This document shows, piece after piece, positions 26,188 to 35,543 of a stretch of 64,000 nt of DNA. A model generated the notes under the pieces. That model searched no databases. It was not told the origin of the DNA and saw only the letters and a program-made list of their open reading frames with translations. A program made the translations under genes and the position numbers. Origin of the DNA: Aureibacillus halotolerans (GTDB lineage: Bacteria; Bacillota; Bacilli; Bacillales; DSM-28697); assembly GCF_004363045.1 (NCBI RefSeq), contig NZ_SNYJ01000012.1, positions 62,001 to 126,000 on the forward strand. The letters are read 5' to 3'. Every line of letters begins with the position of its first letter. Within the stretch, counting starts at the first letter, position 1.

Positions 26188-27054
26188 CTACATGACCTTT
26201 ATAGCGCTTTGGTGAAAAAAATGGGTGTTCTCCTGAGTTTGAACAGACGTTTCTAACTGTCTAAGGTGCCCACGTAATCGTCCCGTAAACACAGTGATTT
26301 TTTGGTGCTCCAATTGATCAAGTGCTGCTTTTGCTCTGTCTAGGCAACACTTCACAGAGCGCGGATAGTTTTCTCCAAAGGTCAAGAATTGAAGAAGGTC
26401 ATCCATATTAGACATCGACAGCAGTTGATGGGAACATGCTTCTCGTGCTCCAGCCAGTACCATAATCAACTGGTAAGCTTCGTCATTAGACAGGGCACCA
26501 CGTTCCTTGCGTTCCTGTATGGTATGGAGAATCCTCAAGGTATGCTCTGCTCGTTCAATCCACGTACCAAACGCCATCAGGTCATAGGCTTCTGTACGCG
26601 CTAAATTGGACTCCAAAATCCCTTGGGAAGCGTAACCGATAAGGCGAATATCTCGTAGCTTTCCTAACAGGTTGGTACGTTGAGAAAGGCCTTCGTCAGA
26701 ATAGCGAATTGATAAATACCCTTCGTTAATAATGCGCCAATAATCACCAGGGAGAAGGTCACGGGTGCGCCGTGTATTTTCGCGTGCAATTTGAATGCAT
26801 TGGAAAATTGAACTGGTGTTTTCCATAGAAGTGGTTAAATACGTGTAGACAGCCTCTTCATCAAATTGCCCATTGACCTTCAAAGCCTCTGCTTCTTCTG
26901 GCGAGGTAGAGATCTGCACATAGCTTTCCCAATTTTCGGATGTTTGCAGAGAAGGGTCTTCATGTATTTTCACTTCAAGAACCCTTGCATTGTTTGAGGC
27001 TCTTTCGACGTTTCGTGCAGTCCAATACAAAAGCTCAGCCGTTCTCGATAACAT
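26188..27054 (-). CDS. Alpha-E domain protein
   Basis: 288-residue, almost entirely helical protein of the alpha-E (DUF403) family: MLSRTAELLYWTARNVERA at the start, NTRRTRDLLPGDYWRIIN near residue 100 and YLSIRYSDEGLSQR are typical. The family is nearly always encoded with a circularly permuted ATP-grasp and a transglutaminase-like protein, as here. The proposed role is a partner in peptide synthesis or modification; biochemical evidence is limited. ATG 27054 follows GGAGTG. Spacing to the neighbouring genes is about 55 bases, consistent with one operon. Confidence 0.92.
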   Translation of the reverse strand: MLSRTAELLYWTARNVERASNNARVLEVKIHEDPSLQTSENWESYVQISTSPEEAEALKVNGQFDEEAVYTYLTTSMENTSSIFQCIQIARENTRRTRDLLPGDYWRIINEGYLSIRYSDEGLSQRTNLLGKLRDIRLIGYASQGILESNLARTEAYDLMAFGTWIERAEHTLRILHTIQERKERGALSNDEAYQLIMVLAGAREACSHQLLSMSNMDDLLQFLTFGENYPRSVKCCLDRAKAALDQLEHQKITVFTGRLRGHLRQLETSVQTQENTHFFHQSAIKVM

Positions 27055-27107
27055 AGCTTTACACTCCTTACACTACTGATTTTTATCCGAGGTCTGTGTT
27101 CAAACCT

Positions 27108-28547
27108 TTACTCATGGATGACCCACGTATCTTTCCCACCGCCACCTTGGGATGAATTGACGATGAGCGACCCTTCGCGAAGGGCGACTCTAGAAAGGCC
27201 ACCAGGAATGATGTTGATGTCGTTTCCCGCAAAAGCAAAAATGCGCAAATCAACGTGACACGGGTAAAAACGGTCGTTTTGATACGCATGCAACCGTGAC
27301 AGGCTCATCGTTGGTTGGGCAATATACTGCTCAGGGAACTGCTGAATTTTTTCGCGGAATGCGTTCAATTGAGACTCCTCCGCATGTGGACCAATGAGCA
27401 TGTCATATCCTCCAGATGCCGCCACGTTCTTAACAACGTAACGATCCAATCGTTGCAGCACCATCTCTTTTTGCTCTTCATCACTGAGGAGAAACGTAGG
27501 GACATTTTTCAAAAGAGGCTCCTCGTTTAGATAGTAGCGAATCATTTCAGGGACATAGGCGTAGAGCGCTTTATCATCGGCTGCCCCGTTACCGATCGGG
27601 TTAAGAATGCTTACATTCCCTTTTTTATAGGCCTCAATAACACCAGGAACACCGAGAAGCGACTCCTTACGAAACACAGTCGGATCGAGATAATCATCAT
27701 CGATACGACGATAAATAATATCCACTCGTTGAAGCCCGAAGATCGTTTTCATATACACTTTATCGTCACGGCAAAGCAGATCCTGATTCTCGACTAAATC
27801 TATGCCAAGTTGCTGTGCGATAAATACATGGTCATAATACGCAGAATTGTAGGCGCCAGGTGTAAGTAGGACAGCACAAGGGTCGTTCGAAGCATGTTTT
27901 GGTGCGTGGGCATAAAGCGACTCACGCAAGAGATGCAAATGCATTTCTAAGTCCTTGACGGGCTGCTGCCGCAAAAATTCTCCGTACACTTTTTTCGTAA
28001 CAGCACGATTTTGATACACATAGGACAAGCCAGACGGGTTACGTAAATTGTCCTCCAGAACATAATACTCGCCAGAATCATCACGAATCACATCAATACC
28101 AGCAAGAAAAATATGATTGTTCAAAGGAATATCAATGTCTCTAATGGCAGAAAAGGTTTTTATGTAAGGAGCGAGAAAGGCACCGGGCACAATGCCGTCC
28201 TTGACAATATTCTGTTGTTTGTAAATGTCTTCAAGGAAATGGTTTAACGCTCGTACGCGCTGTTTGACGCCAGCGTGGATAAGGCGCCATTCTTGGGGAG
28301 GGAGGATAAACGGTATAAAATCAAAAGGCATCGTTCGTTCCGTACCTAAGTCATCTTGATAGACGGTAAAGGTGATGCCATGATTGAGGAAGTGCTGTCT
28401 AGCTGCTTCTTGCTTCTTACGGATGTGGTCTTGATTTGAATTGAGGAGCACATTATACCATCGTTCATAATGAAGCCGAGGAGACCCGTCTTTTTGAAAC
28501 ATTTCTTCATAGTAGGTCGACGATACTGAGGAATTAATGGCCACCAT
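27108..28547 (-). CDS. Circularly permuted ATP-grasp type 2 protein
   Basis: 479 residues of the circularly permuted ATP-grasp (CP_ATPgrasp, DUF404/407) family. Visible blocks: MPFDFIPFILPPQEWRLIHAGVKQR near 80, DVIRDDSGEYYVLEDNLRNPSG near 150, DIIYRRIDDDYLDP near 275, NPIGNGAADDKALYAYVPEMI near 320 and the ATP-site end YVVKNVAASGGYDMLIGP. It probably forms an amide bond with ATP in a pathway with the alpha-E and transglutaminase partners. It is the first gene of the operon. The ATG at 28547 has a weak binding site (GCGGATGG). Confidence 0.92.
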   Translation of the reverse strand: MVAINSSVSSTYYEEMFQKDGSPRLHYERWYNVLLNSNQDHIRKKQEAARQHFLNHGITFTVYQDDLGTERTMPFDFIPFILPPQEWRLIHAGVKQRVRALNHFLEDIYKQQNIVKDGIVPGAFLAPYIKTFSAIRDIDIPLNNHIFLAGIDVIRDDSGEYYVLEDNLRNPSGLSYVYQNRAVTKKVYGEFLRQQPVKDLEMHLHLLRESLYAHAPKHASNDPCAVLLTPGAYNSAYYDHVFIAQQLGIDLVENQDLLCRDDKVYMKTIFGLQRVDIIYRRIDDDYLDPTVFRKESLLGVPGVIEAYKKGNVSILNPIGNGAADDKALYAYVPEMIRYYLNEEPLLKNVPTFLLSDEEQKEMVLQRLDRYVVKNVAASGGYDMLIGPHAEESQLNAFREKIQQFPEQYIAQPTMSLSRLHAYQNDRFYPCHVDLRIFAFAGNDINIIPGGLSRVALREGSLIVNSSQGGGGKDTWVIHE

Positions 28548-28922
28548 CCGCGATCATACCCTTCTTTAGAAAGTTCATATAGTCGTATTACCCTCGATGG
28601 ATAATATTCAAACATTTGGATAAATTTCATAAATATAGATTTTATTTCTGATATTCATCGGTCCGAAAGATGTACTTAAATAAATTTTGCCAACGACAAC
28701 GCTCACTTCTAAAGATATATTCCATATTATTTAGTAAAGTCCTGTACATAGCACTCCTTTTTGAGAGGTTCTGCGATGAAAAAATGCTCATTCTCCTAAT
28801 CGGTGCTTTGCAAAATGCCTTTCTGCCGATGTGTCATGCCGACAATATCGTTTCAATAATTTACCTGCCGACCATTGTTCAGAATGTTAACGTTGCAGGC
28901 GATAAAAGCAATTCATTTTCAT
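28548..28922. other. Divergent intergenic region
   Basis: AT-rich, between the ATP-grasp operon and the amidohydrolase gene. No gene supported; a short forward frame at 28670-28930 lacks a binding site and family features. Confidence 0.4.
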
Positions 28923-28950
28923 TTGCTTAAGGATAAAGCTGGTTTATACT
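28923..28950 (+). promoter_or_regulatory. Promoter of the M20 amidohydrolase gene
   Basis: TTGCTT (28923-28928), 16-bp spacer, TATACT (28945-28950), 32 bases before the start codon. Confidence 0.55.
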
Positions 28951-28981
28951 GTTTGCAAAACATAAAAGAGAGGAAAATAAA

Positions 28982-30433
28982 ATGCCAGATCTTCATGAGT
29001 TGATTACACTGGTAGATGCAAAGAAGGAGACGCTTGAACATGCTGCGAAAACCATATGGGAATTCGCTGAGTTGCGTTTTGAAGAAACGAAATCGTCTAA
29101 GCTCTTAAGTCAGCTGTTGGAGCAAGAAGGCTTTCACGTGGACTACGGTGTTGCGGAGCTATCCACAGCATTCGTCGCGTCTTATGGGAGTGGGGCTCCA
29201 GTCATTTCGTTTCTTGGAGAATTTGACGCATTGTCATCATTAAGTCAAAAGGGGAACGTGTCTCACCAGGAAGCCCTTGTCGAAGGGGAGAGCGGTCACG
29301 GCTGTGGGCATCACTTGCTTGGGACGGGGGCGTTATCTGCGGCGGTAGCGGTTCGTCATTATCTTGAGAGCCATCAGCTTCCAGGAACAGTCCGTTATTA
29401 TGGGTGTCCTGGGGAAGAAGGAGGCTCCGGAAAGGCCTTTATGGCGAGAGAAGGGGTTTTTGATGACGTGGACGCCGCGATTACTTGGCATCCGGGTACC
29501 TACAACGCCGTTATGGCAATGGAGTCTTTGGCTAATTATCAGGTTGCCTTTCATTTTAAAGGCAAGGCGTCACATGCTGCTGGTAGCCCTCATTTAGGAC
29601 GCAGTGCCTTAGATGCCGTTGAGCTTATGAACATTGGCGCAAACTATTTGCGTGAGCATATGGTGGATGAAGCTAGAGTTCACTATGCCGTAACCAATGC
29701 TGGTGGCGCATCACCAAATGTCGTACAGCCAGATGCCGAAGTACTGTATCTCATTCGGGCCCCTGAGCTTCATCAAGTCGAAGAATTATATCGTAGAGTT
29801 CAGAAAATTGCAGAAGGCGCAGCACTCATGACAGAAACGACAGTCGACGTCCGTTTTGAAAAGGGCTGCAGCAATTTTATACGCAATGAGGTCATGGAGG
29901 AAGTGATGAACGAAGCCTTTCAACAAGTGCCTCAAGTGACCTTTACAGAGGAAGAACAGGCGTATGCGGCTGACATGCAGAAAACCATAACCACAAATGA
30001 AAGAGCAGGATTTCTAAAGGAAATTGAAGGTCTGCTTTTAGACGAGCATCTGCATCTGCTGGATGATCTAAAAACGAGTTCGCTAGTGTCAGACATTGTC
30101 CCGACGTCGCCAAGGAAAAAAGCACGATTGTACGGCTCTACAGATGTGGGTGATGTGAGCTGGCTGACGCCAACCGTTCAATGTTGGGTGACGTGTTATA
30201 CAGCCGCTACCCCATTTCATTCATGGCAAATGGTCACACAAGGGGTTGCGCCACTTGCGTACAAAGGAATGAGGCAGGCTGCACTCATTATGGCTAGTAC
30301 AGCCCTTCGCCTCTTCGAACAGCCAGAACTCATAGAAAGGGCAAAAGCAGCGCATCAAAAGAAGCTTGCACATACGCCGTATCAATGCCCCATTCCAAAA
30401 GGAATCCAGCCCTCCACTATTCGACGTTCGTAA
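28982..30433 (+). CDS. M20-family amidohydrolase, AbgB-like
   Basis: 483-residue metallopeptidase of the M20 amidohydrolase group, closest in layout to AbgB (p-aminobenzoyl-glutamate hydrolase subunit). Metal-site motifs: GEFDAL near residue 80, HGCGHHLLGTGA near 106, GCPGEEGGSGKAFM near 140 (catalytic E-E pair) and ITWHPG near 164. A dimerisation lid domain covers about 190-310. A C-terminal STDVGDVSW with PFHSW supplies the late conserved aspartate and histidine. It removes an acyl or aminoacyl group from a small amide; the actual substrate is unknown. ATG 28982 follows AGAGGAAAA. It is a single gene with its own promoter. Confidence 0.92.
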   Translation: MPDLHELITLVDAKKETLEHAAKTIWEFAELRFEETKSSKLLSQLLEQEGFHVDYGVAELSTAFVASYGSGAPVISFLGEFDALSSLSQKGNVSHQEALVEGESGHGCGHHLLGTGALSAAVAVRHYLESHQLPGTVRYYGCPGEEGGSGKAFMAREGVFDDVDAAITWHPGTYNAVMAMESLANYQVAFHFKGKASHAAGSPHLGRSALDAVELMNIGANYLREHMVDEARVHYAVTNAGGASPNVVQPDAEVLYLIRAPELHQVEELYRRVQKIAEGAALMTETTVDVRFEKGCSNFIRNEVMEEVMNEAFQQVPQVTFTEEEQAYAADMQKTITTNERAGFLKEIEGLLLDEHLHLLDDLKTSSLVSDIVPTSPRKKARLYGSTDVGDVSWLTPTVQCWVTCYTAATPFHSWQMVTQGVAPLAYKGMRQAALIMASTALRLFEQPELIERAKAAHQKKLAHTPYQCPIPKGIQPSTIRRS

Positions 30434-30451
30434 AGACAGGAGAGTCAATCA

Positions 30452-30844
30452 TTAAATGAGTTTTGTGTAAACAATCATGGCTCCTGGAATCGTTAGCGCC
30501 ATGACACAAAATAGGACAACGAGCACCTGAGTTGAACTGAGCGTTACCGGTCCAAGGGGACCGGTTAGTAAATACAGAAACGCAATGGAGGCAAATAGAA
30601 CAAAATGATTGATGATCATTGATTTTCCGATAATTGCTTTTGAACGTTCATCCCTTGGAAATAGATGTGGTGAAAGGTATGCGAGCATAAGCATATTTAT
30701 TCCCAGAGCTAATTGCATCAAAGCATCTGGGAACTCACCACGGGATAGATCCGGGTAATTGATGTAAATGCTTACTCCAATTAAAGCAGTACCTACAATC
30801 AAATAGGCCACCCGTATTTGCTTGCTGTTTTTCGTTCCGATCAT
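30452..30844 (-). CDS. Small four-helix membrane protein
   Basis: 130 residues with four hydrophobic segments (about 12-28, 40-58, 72-92 and 104-128). I do not recognise a characterised family. It starts 3 bases after the stop of the XRE regulator gene, so the two are co-transcribed and translationally coupled. Pairs of a 65-residue HTH regulator and a small membrane protein are common in Firmicutes, where the regulator controls the pair. The 3' end faces the M20 gene, separated by 18 bases. Confidence 0.75.
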   Translation of the reverse strand: MIGTKNSKQIRVAYLIVGTALIGVSIYINYPDLSRGEFPDALMQLALGINMLMLAYLSPHLFPRDERSKAIIGKSMIINHFVLFASIAFLYLLTGPLGPVTLSSTQVLVVLFCVMALTIPGAMIVYTKLI

Positions 30845-30847
30845 AGG

Positions 30848-31045
30848 TTAGTCCTCCTCGTAAACGAAGATCTCTTCAATCTGGCAATGAAAAAGACGCG
30901 CTAGTTTAAAGGCCAATGTGATGGAAGGATTGTAGCGTCCTTTCTCAAGTGAAATAATTGTTTGTCTTGACACGTCCAGTCGGTTCGCCAAATCATCTTG
31001 TGTGAAATCGTGCTTAGCACGCAAATATTTAATATGATTCTTCAA
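30848..31045 (-). CDS. XRE-family transcriptional regulator
   Basis: 65 residues from TTG 31045, chosen because AGCAGGTGA lies 6 nt upstream and because a longer frame to ATG 31090 would run through the promoter palindrome. Almost the whole protein is one Cro/XRE HTH: RAKHDFTQDDLANRLDVSRQTIISLEKGRYNPS, ending in the IEEIFVYEED typical of the YvaO/short-regulator group. It probably represses its own operon through the 11-bp inverted repeat at 31064-31095. Confidence 0.88.
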   Translation of the reverse strand: MKNHIKYLRAKHDFTQDDLANRLDVSRQTIISLEKGRYNPSITLAFKLARLFHCQIEEIFVYEED

Positions 31046-31063
31046 CTTTTCACCTGCTTGAAA

Positions 31064-31117
31064 GTAAAGTGAACTATACGTAAAGTTCACTTTACATTAC
31101 GAGTTCATTCACGTCAA
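31064..31117 (-). promoter_or_regulatory. Promoter and operator of the XRE operon
   Basis: Minus strand -35 TTGACG (31117-31112), 17-bp spacer, -10 TAAAGT (31094-31089). An inverted repeat GTAAAGTGAAC (31064-31074) / GTTCACTTTAC (31085-31095) covers the -10 and the expected start, an autorepression layout. Confidence 0.6.
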
Positions 31118-31196
31118 GAGTTGTCATTCAATGAACTAACGGAATTGACAAAGTACCGGTGGTGTCTCATGGAGAAGAGGTGAGGCAAAAGGGGGA

Positions 31197-31221
31197 GAGC
31201 CGGACCATAGCAGTCCGGCTC
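31197..31221. terminator. Hairpin after the ssu operon
   Basis: GAGCCGGAC/GTCCGGCTC with a 7-nt loop, 52 bases downstream of ssuB. The T-tract is weak, so termination efficiency is uncertain. Confidence 0.5.
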
Positions 31222-31272
31222 ACTTTAGTAGTTGCTATTCTTGATATCGTCTGACCTTCAAGAGTAACGTCG

Positions 31273-32073
31273 TTATATCTGAAAGTGGTTTTTTGACGAG
31301 CGTGGTTCTTCCGACAGAATACGTTGTAGTATTGACTTTTCATAGTAGGAAAAATCGTTATCATGTTCTCGTGGTCGTGCGAGTGCAATAGTTTGGTCTA
31401 GGGCAATCCTGCCTTCTTCAATTAGGATGACACGATCCGCAAGCATCACTGCTTCAGACACATCATGTGTGACGAGGACAGCGGTAAATTGCCGCTGTTG
31501 CCACAACCGTTCCACGAGCCTTTGCATTTCAATTCGTGTGAGTGCATCGAGGGCGCCGAGCGGTTCATCAAACAATAACAGCTTTGGGTCGCCGACGAGT
31601 GCTCGCGCAAGGGCGACACGTTGTTGTTGACCGCCAGAAAGGTGAGCGGGCCATTCCTTCACTTTATCGGCCAAGCCCACTTGTGCCAAGGCATTCGTAG
31701 CCTGCTCACTCGCTTCTTTGGCAGGTAGCTTTGGCAGACTTAGCTTGACATTGTCCAGTACACTCTTCCACGGCAGCAGTCGACTTTCCTGAAACATAAC
31801 GCGACTATCTGGCCGTATGCCAAGCACAGGTGCGTCGTTAACGGTCAATTCGCCATCGCTTACTGCTTCAAGTCCGGACATAACGCGCAACAGCGTACTT
31901 TTCCCACAACCGCTCCGTCCGACAACGGCAACAAACTCACCGGGATGTATGGTCAGGGATACATTATTCAGTACGGTGGTCTGTCCAAAACGCTTTTCGA
32001 CATGTTCAAGCGTGACAGTGACACCAACGTGATTACGGTCACTACTTATCGCGTGCCGTGGTGAGGATGCCAT
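31273..32073 (-). CDS. ssuB: Aliphatic sulfonate ABC transporter ATPase SsuB
   Basis: 266 residues from ATG 32073 (AAGAGGTGG upstream); an upstream ATG 32097 is also in frame. Walker [10 protein letters not shown], signature LSGGQQQR, Walker [13 protein letters not shown] and the switch histidine (VTHDVSEA) are intact. It is of the nitrate/sulfonate/taurine importer ATPase type. It is the last gene of ssuADCB and overlaps ssuC. It energises uptake of alkanesulfonates as a sulfur source when sulfate or cysteine is low. Confidence 0.93.
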   Translation of the reverse strand: MASSPRHAISSDRNHVGVTVTLEHVEKRFGQTTVLNNVSLTIHPGEFVAVVGRSGCGKSTLLRVMSGLEAVSDGELTVNDAPVLGIRPDSRVMFQESRLLPWKSVLDNVKLSLPKLPAKEASEQATNALAQVGLADKVKEWPAHLSGGQQQRVALARALVGDPKLLLFDEPLGALDALTRIEMQRLVERLWQQRQFTAVLVTHDVSEAVMLADRVILIEEGRIALDQTIALARPREHDNDFSYYEKSILQRILSEEPRSSKNHFQI

Positions 32074-32819
32074 CGCAACCACCTCTTTTCTAACCATTTC
32101 GCCATCGAATCGGACAGTTTTCCTAGAAAGGCGTAAACGAGAATACAGAAGACTACAACGTCAAGCTGATAAAATTCGCGCGCGTCCATCGCCATGTAGC
32201 CGATGCCGGAATCCGCTGAGATGGTTTCTGCGACAATGAGTGTGAGCCACATGATGCCGAGGGCAAAGCGAAGCCCGACAAGAATGGAAGGTAGTGCGCC
32301 AGGTAAAATGACCGTACGGTAAAGCTCGAGCTTTTTTAATCCATAAATCTTCCCCATCTCAATCAGTCCAGGATTGACCGAACGGATGCCATGCAGTGTA
32401 TTTAAATAAATCGGGAAGGCGACACCAAAGGCGACGAGAAAAATCTTTGCCTCCTCATCAATGCCAAACCAAGCAATGACGAGAGGGATGAGTGCGAGAT
32501 GCGGAATGTTTCGTGCCATTTGAAACGTCGAATCCGTCATTTTTTCGGCCGCTGGTGAAACGCCGTTAAGCAAACCAAACAAAAAACCGATCCCCCCGCC
32601 AATGGCAAAACCAACAAAGGCGCGCATGGCGCTAATAGATACGGCCGAGAGGAGCTCGCCGGAAACGAGTTTCTCAATGCCTGCTTGCACGACCGCAATC
32701 GGCGTCGGCAGCACACGTTCTGAAATAAGCCCAAGCATGCCAAAGATTTGCCAGAAAATGATCAGAAGGAGAGGGATAAACCACGGAAGTAGTGCTTCTT
32801 TTGATCGAGTCAACGTCAT
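32046..32819 (-). CDS. ssuC: Aliphatic sulfonate ABC transporter permease SsuC
   Basis: 257-residue permease with about six membrane segments and the EAA-type loop ([30 protein letters not shown]). [20 protein letters not shown] is characteristic of the SsuC/TauC group. It pairs with SsuB (28-bp gene overlap) and the binding protein SsuA. It starts 13 bases after ssuD with GGAGGAATG at the junction. Confidence 0.93.
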   Translation of the reverse strand: MTLTRSKEALLPWFIPLLLIIFWQIFGMLGLISERVLPTPIAVVQAGIEKLVSGELLSAVSISAMRAFVGFAIGGGIGFLFGLLNGVSPAAEKMTDSTFQMARNIPHLALIPLVIAWFGIDEEAKIFLVAFGVAFPIYLNTLHGIRSVNPGLIEMGKIYGLKKLELYRTVILPGALPSILVGLRFALGIMWLTLIVAETISADSGIGYMAMDAREFYQLDVVVFCILVYAFLGKLSDSMAKWLEKRWLRWHPHHGTR

Positions 32820-32832
32820 TCCTCCTTTCTGC

Positions 32833-33975
32833 TCATGAGCCTGATTTGGATGTCGGAGGCTTGACGTTGGCGATCAATTCGCCGAAAGGACTAATTGAAC
32901 TTGGTCCCTTAGGTATGGAAGGAGTATCAAGATTGAGCTTCGGGAATAACAGCTCTGCCACACGGTAAGCTTCTTCTAGGTGTGGATAGCCTGAAAGAAT
33001 GAGTGTCTCAATGCCAAGTTCTTCGTATTCTTTAATTCGCTCTGCGACGGTATCAGGGTCGCCGACTAGCGCTGTGCCAGCACCACCACGCACAAGACCA
33101 ACCCCTGCCCATAAATTCGGATAGATTTCGAGATCGTTTCGACTCGTTTGATTTAGCTGCGACATTCGCTGTTGCCCGACAGAATCAAAACGAGCAAAAA
33201 TCCGTTGGGCATCCTCAATGGCCGCTTGATCAACATGTCGAATCAATGCTTCAGCATCTTTCCAAGCTTGTTCTTCTGTTTCACGAACAATGATATGCAA
33301 CCGCATGCCGAAGCGGACAGTGCGCCCTTCCTTCGATGCAGCTGCACGAACTTTAGCGATTTTTTCCTTTACCGCATGAGGGGGCTCTCCCCAAGTAAGG
33401 TACACTTCCGAATGCTTGGCAGCCACATCAACCGCAGCATCAGAGGAGCCTCCAAACCAAAGGGGAGGATGAGGCTCCTGCAATGGAGGATACACGACTT
33501 TCCCCCCGTCAATCTTCAAATGCTTGCCATCAAAGTGCACGGTTTCACCAGCCAGTTCTTTCCGCCAAATGTGCAAAAACTCATTGGTTAGCTCATACCG
33601 TGTGTCGTGATCGAGGAACAGACCATCTCCAGCTAGCTCGACAGGATCACCACCTGCGACGACATTGATGAGTAAACGGCCGCCGGATAAACGGTCAAAT
33701 GTTGAGGCCATCCTCGCGGCGACTGTAGGAGACATAAGACCAGGTCGCACTGCAACGAGGAACTTAAGACGTTCTGTGACCGGGAGAAGCGTAGATGCAG
33801 CAATCCAAGGATCTTCACAAGAGCTCCCTGTTGGCAGGAGAACACCCTCATAGCCAAGAGCGTCTACTGCCTGTGCAATTTGTCGCATATATTTCGCATC
33901 GACGGGGCGTGCACCATCTGTTGTTCCAAGGTAGCGGCCATCGCCGTGTGTCGGGATAAACCATAAAATCTTCAT
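32833..33975 (-). CDS. ssuD: FMNH2-dependent alkanesulfonate monooxygenase SsuD
   Basis: 380-residue bacterial-luciferase-like monooxygenase that releases sulfite from alkanesulfonates using FMNH2 and oxygen. Family features: [17 protein letters not shown] start, [42 protein letters not shown], and [34 protein letters not shown] near the end. Full length. No FMN reductase (SsuE) gene is nearby, so reduced flavin must come from a reductase encoded elsewhere. It sits between ssuA and ssuC in one operon. Confidence 0.95.
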   Translation of the reverse strand: MKILWFIPTHGDGRYLGTTDGARPVDAKYMRQIAQAVDALGYEGVLLPTGSSCEDPWIAASTLLPVTERLKFLVAVRPGLMSPTVAARMASTFDRLSGGRLLINVVAGGDPVELAGDGLFLDHDTRYELTNEFLHIWRKELAGETVHFDGKHLKIDGGKVVYPPLQEPHPPLWFGGSSDAAVDVAAKHSEVYLTWGEPPHAVKEKIAKVRAAASKEGRTVRFGMRLHIIVRETEEQAWKDAEALIRHVDQAAIEDAQRIFARFDSVGQQRMSQLNQTSRNDLEIYPNLWAGVGLVRGGAGTALVGDPDTVAERIKEYEELGIETLILSGYPHLEEAYRVAELLFPKLNLDTPSIPKGPSSISPFGELIANVKPPTSKSGS

Positions 33976-33979
33976 GATG

Positions 33980-34960
33980 TCACTCCTCGTTTAGTAATGT
34001 TTCTTCAATGGAAAGCTTCTCAGGAATAATCTCTAACTCATAAAACGTATCCGCAATGTCCTGTTGTGCTTGCGCGACCTCGTCGCTCATAAGCGTCACA
34101 CCGTACTCACGTCGTTCTGCCGCCAACTCTAGCGGGGCAACATCAATGCCGAGTTGTGGAGACAATAAAGCTGCCATTTCTTTTGGGTTTTCCTTGGCCC
34201 ATTGATCGACTTTGTCGGATTCTTCTAGAATGATATCAACGATGTCAGGATGGCTTTCGGCAAATTCACGTGAGGCAATATAAAACTCATGGTTGCTGAC
34301 TAAATCTGTGCCATCGGCGATGATTCTAGCGCCAGTTGCTTCCTGGGCTGCCGCAAAGAAAGGATCCCAAATGACCCAAGCGTCCACGCTCCCTTTTTCA
34401 AAAGCAGCACGGGCATCGGCTGGTTTTAGATAGCTAGTCTCAATGTCTTCATAGGCGATGCCTTCCCGCTCAAGCAGCTTGACTAAAAGATAGTGCACAT
34501 TGGAGCCTTTGTTTAGAGCAATATTCTTTCCTTTTAAATCTGCGACTGTCTGAATCTCTGAATCCTTCGGCACAATCACCGCCTCTGCTTTCGGGCTTGC
34601 AGGTTCGTGGGCGAGATAAACAAGTGGCGTGCCAGCGGCTTGGGCAAAAATTGGTGGCGACTCCCCAGTATGACCCACATCGAGACTACCAACGTTGACC
34701 GCTTCTAATAACTGTGGTCCACCAGGGAATTCTGTCCATTCTATGGAAATGCCTTTCTCTTCTAGTCGCTCGTCCAGCGTTCCTTTCGCCTTCAGAATAT
34801 TAATTGTTCCATATTTTTGAAAACCAATTCGGATTTCAGATAATGCCTCCTCACCACTTGTGGCTTGACCACATCCGGCAATGAGGAGAAGAAGAACGAG
34901 AGACATAAGGCAGGTTGCTCTTCCTAAGAAACTTTTTTTCGATTTTTTATGCTGTACCAT
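33980..34960 (-). CDS. ssuA: Aliphatic sulfonate-binding lipoprotein SsuA
   Basis: 326-residue substrate-binding protein with lipobox LIAGC (C29-30) after a basic, hydrophobic signal. [17 protein letters not shown] near the mature start, [21 protein letters not shown], and [29 protein letters not shown] are typical of SsuA. It delivers sulfonates to SsuBC. It is the first gene of the operon; ATG 34960 follows AAGGAGGAG. A terminator hairpin sits between its promoter and its start, suggesting leader-level control. Confidence 0.93.
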   Translation of the reverse strand: MVQHKKSKKSFLGRATCLMSLVLLLLIAGCGQATSGEEALSEIRIGFQKYGTINILKAKGTLDERLEEKGISIEWTEFPGGPQLLEAVNVGSLDVGHTGESPPIFAQAAGTPLVYLAHEPASPKAEAVIVPKDSEIQTVADLKGKNIALNKGSNVHYLLVKLLEREGIAYEDIETSYLKPADARAAFEKGSVDAWVIWDPFFAAAQEATGARIIADGTDLVSNHEFYIASREFAESHPDIVDIILEESDKVDQWAKENPKEMAALLSPQLGIDVAPLELAAERREYGVTLMSDEVAQAQQDIADTFYELEIIPEKLSIEETLLNEE

Positions 34961-34996
34961 GCTGCTCCTCCTTGGACAAAACGTTTCTCGGATGGG

Positions 34997-35052
34997 AAAA
35001 AATAAAGCCCCCCTCTTTGCCCATAGCGATGCTACGACAAAAAGGGAGGCTT
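34997..35052 (-). terminator. Leader terminator (attenuator) upstream of ssuA
   Basis: On the minus strand AAGCCTCCCTTTTTG pairs with CAAAGAGGGGGGCTTT, then TATTTTTT; the loop contains a smaller TAGC/GCTA pairing. It lies between the promoter and the ssuA binding site, the position of a transcription attenuator. About 70 leader bases precede it (with CCGG-AACA-CCGG). They do not show the SAM riboswitch or T-box signatures that I know. Confidence 0.65.
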
Positions 35053-35118
35053 CCGGTGTTCCGGTCAGACCGTCTTGTGATTAATTTTTAGTTTTTTTAT
35101 AGGAATTATGAGGTTTAT

Positions 35119-35146
35119 AGTATCACCAGTGGTTTTGTCCTGTCAA
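35119..35146 (-). promoter_or_regulatory. ssu operon promoter
   Basis: Perfect -35 TTGACA (35146-35141), 16-bp spacer, GATACT (35124-35119) on the minus strand. Confidence 0.65.
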
Positions 35147-35206
35147 TAGCGTATTTATTATTAAAGTTTAATTTATGAGACAAGGCGTTATTATGATCAG
35201 AAGGAA

Positions 35207-35480
35207 GTGAGCCGAAATCGAGGAGAAGTGAGCCCAAATGAGGAAAGTGAGCCGAAATCGAGGAGAAGTGAGCCTAAATGAGGAAAGCGAGCCGAAATTC
35301 GGTCAAAGTGAGCCGAAAAAGTCAGAAAGTGAGCCGATAACGGAGGAAAGTGAGCCGAAATCGAGGGGAAGCGAGCCCGAATGAGGAAAGCGAGCCGAAA
35401 TTCGGTCAAAGCGAGCCGATAACGGAGGAAAGCGAGCCGAAATCGAGGAGAAGTGAGCCCGAAATGTCACGAAGCGAGCC
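35207..35480. repeat. Phased heptamer array A (GYGAGCC, 14 units at 21 or 19 bp)
   Basis: The heptamer G(T/C)GAGCC starts at 35207, 35228, 35247, 35268, 35287, 35308, 35329, 35350, 35371, 35390, 35411, 35432, 35453 and 35474. Every interval is 21 or 19 bp, about two DNA turns. Each is preceded by AA or AAA and followed by 12 or 14 bases drawn from a few recurring types (such as GAAATCGAGGAGAA, GAAATTCGGTCAAA, GATAACGGAGGAAA). The 19-bp steps break any reading frame, so the pattern is not coding. It lies between the ssu promoter and the aminotransferase terminator. Confidence 0.9.
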
Positions 35481-35502
35481 AAACAAAGTCGCATCCCAAA
35501 GG

Positions 35503-35532
35503 AAAAAGCTGCCCACAAGTGAGCAGCTTTTT
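35503..35532. terminator. Terminator of the aminotransferase gene
   Basis: AAAAAGCTGC/GCAGCTTTTT with a 10-nt loop, just after the aminotransferase stop. Confidence 0.85.
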
Positions 35533-35543
35533 CTAGAAACGTC

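Noticed and set aside
28670-28930. 86-codon frame upstream of the M20 gene
   Set aside because: No binding site, low-complexity hydrophobic content, overlaps the M20 promoter.
34997-35146. SAM-I riboswitch or T-box in the ssuA leader
   Set aside because: The conserved core of neither could be found, and the leader before the terminator is too short.
35207-35480. Phased array A as a CRISPR array
   Set aside because: Conserved part of only 7-9 nt and inserts of 12-14 nt that recur; far from any CRISPR repeat and spacer size.
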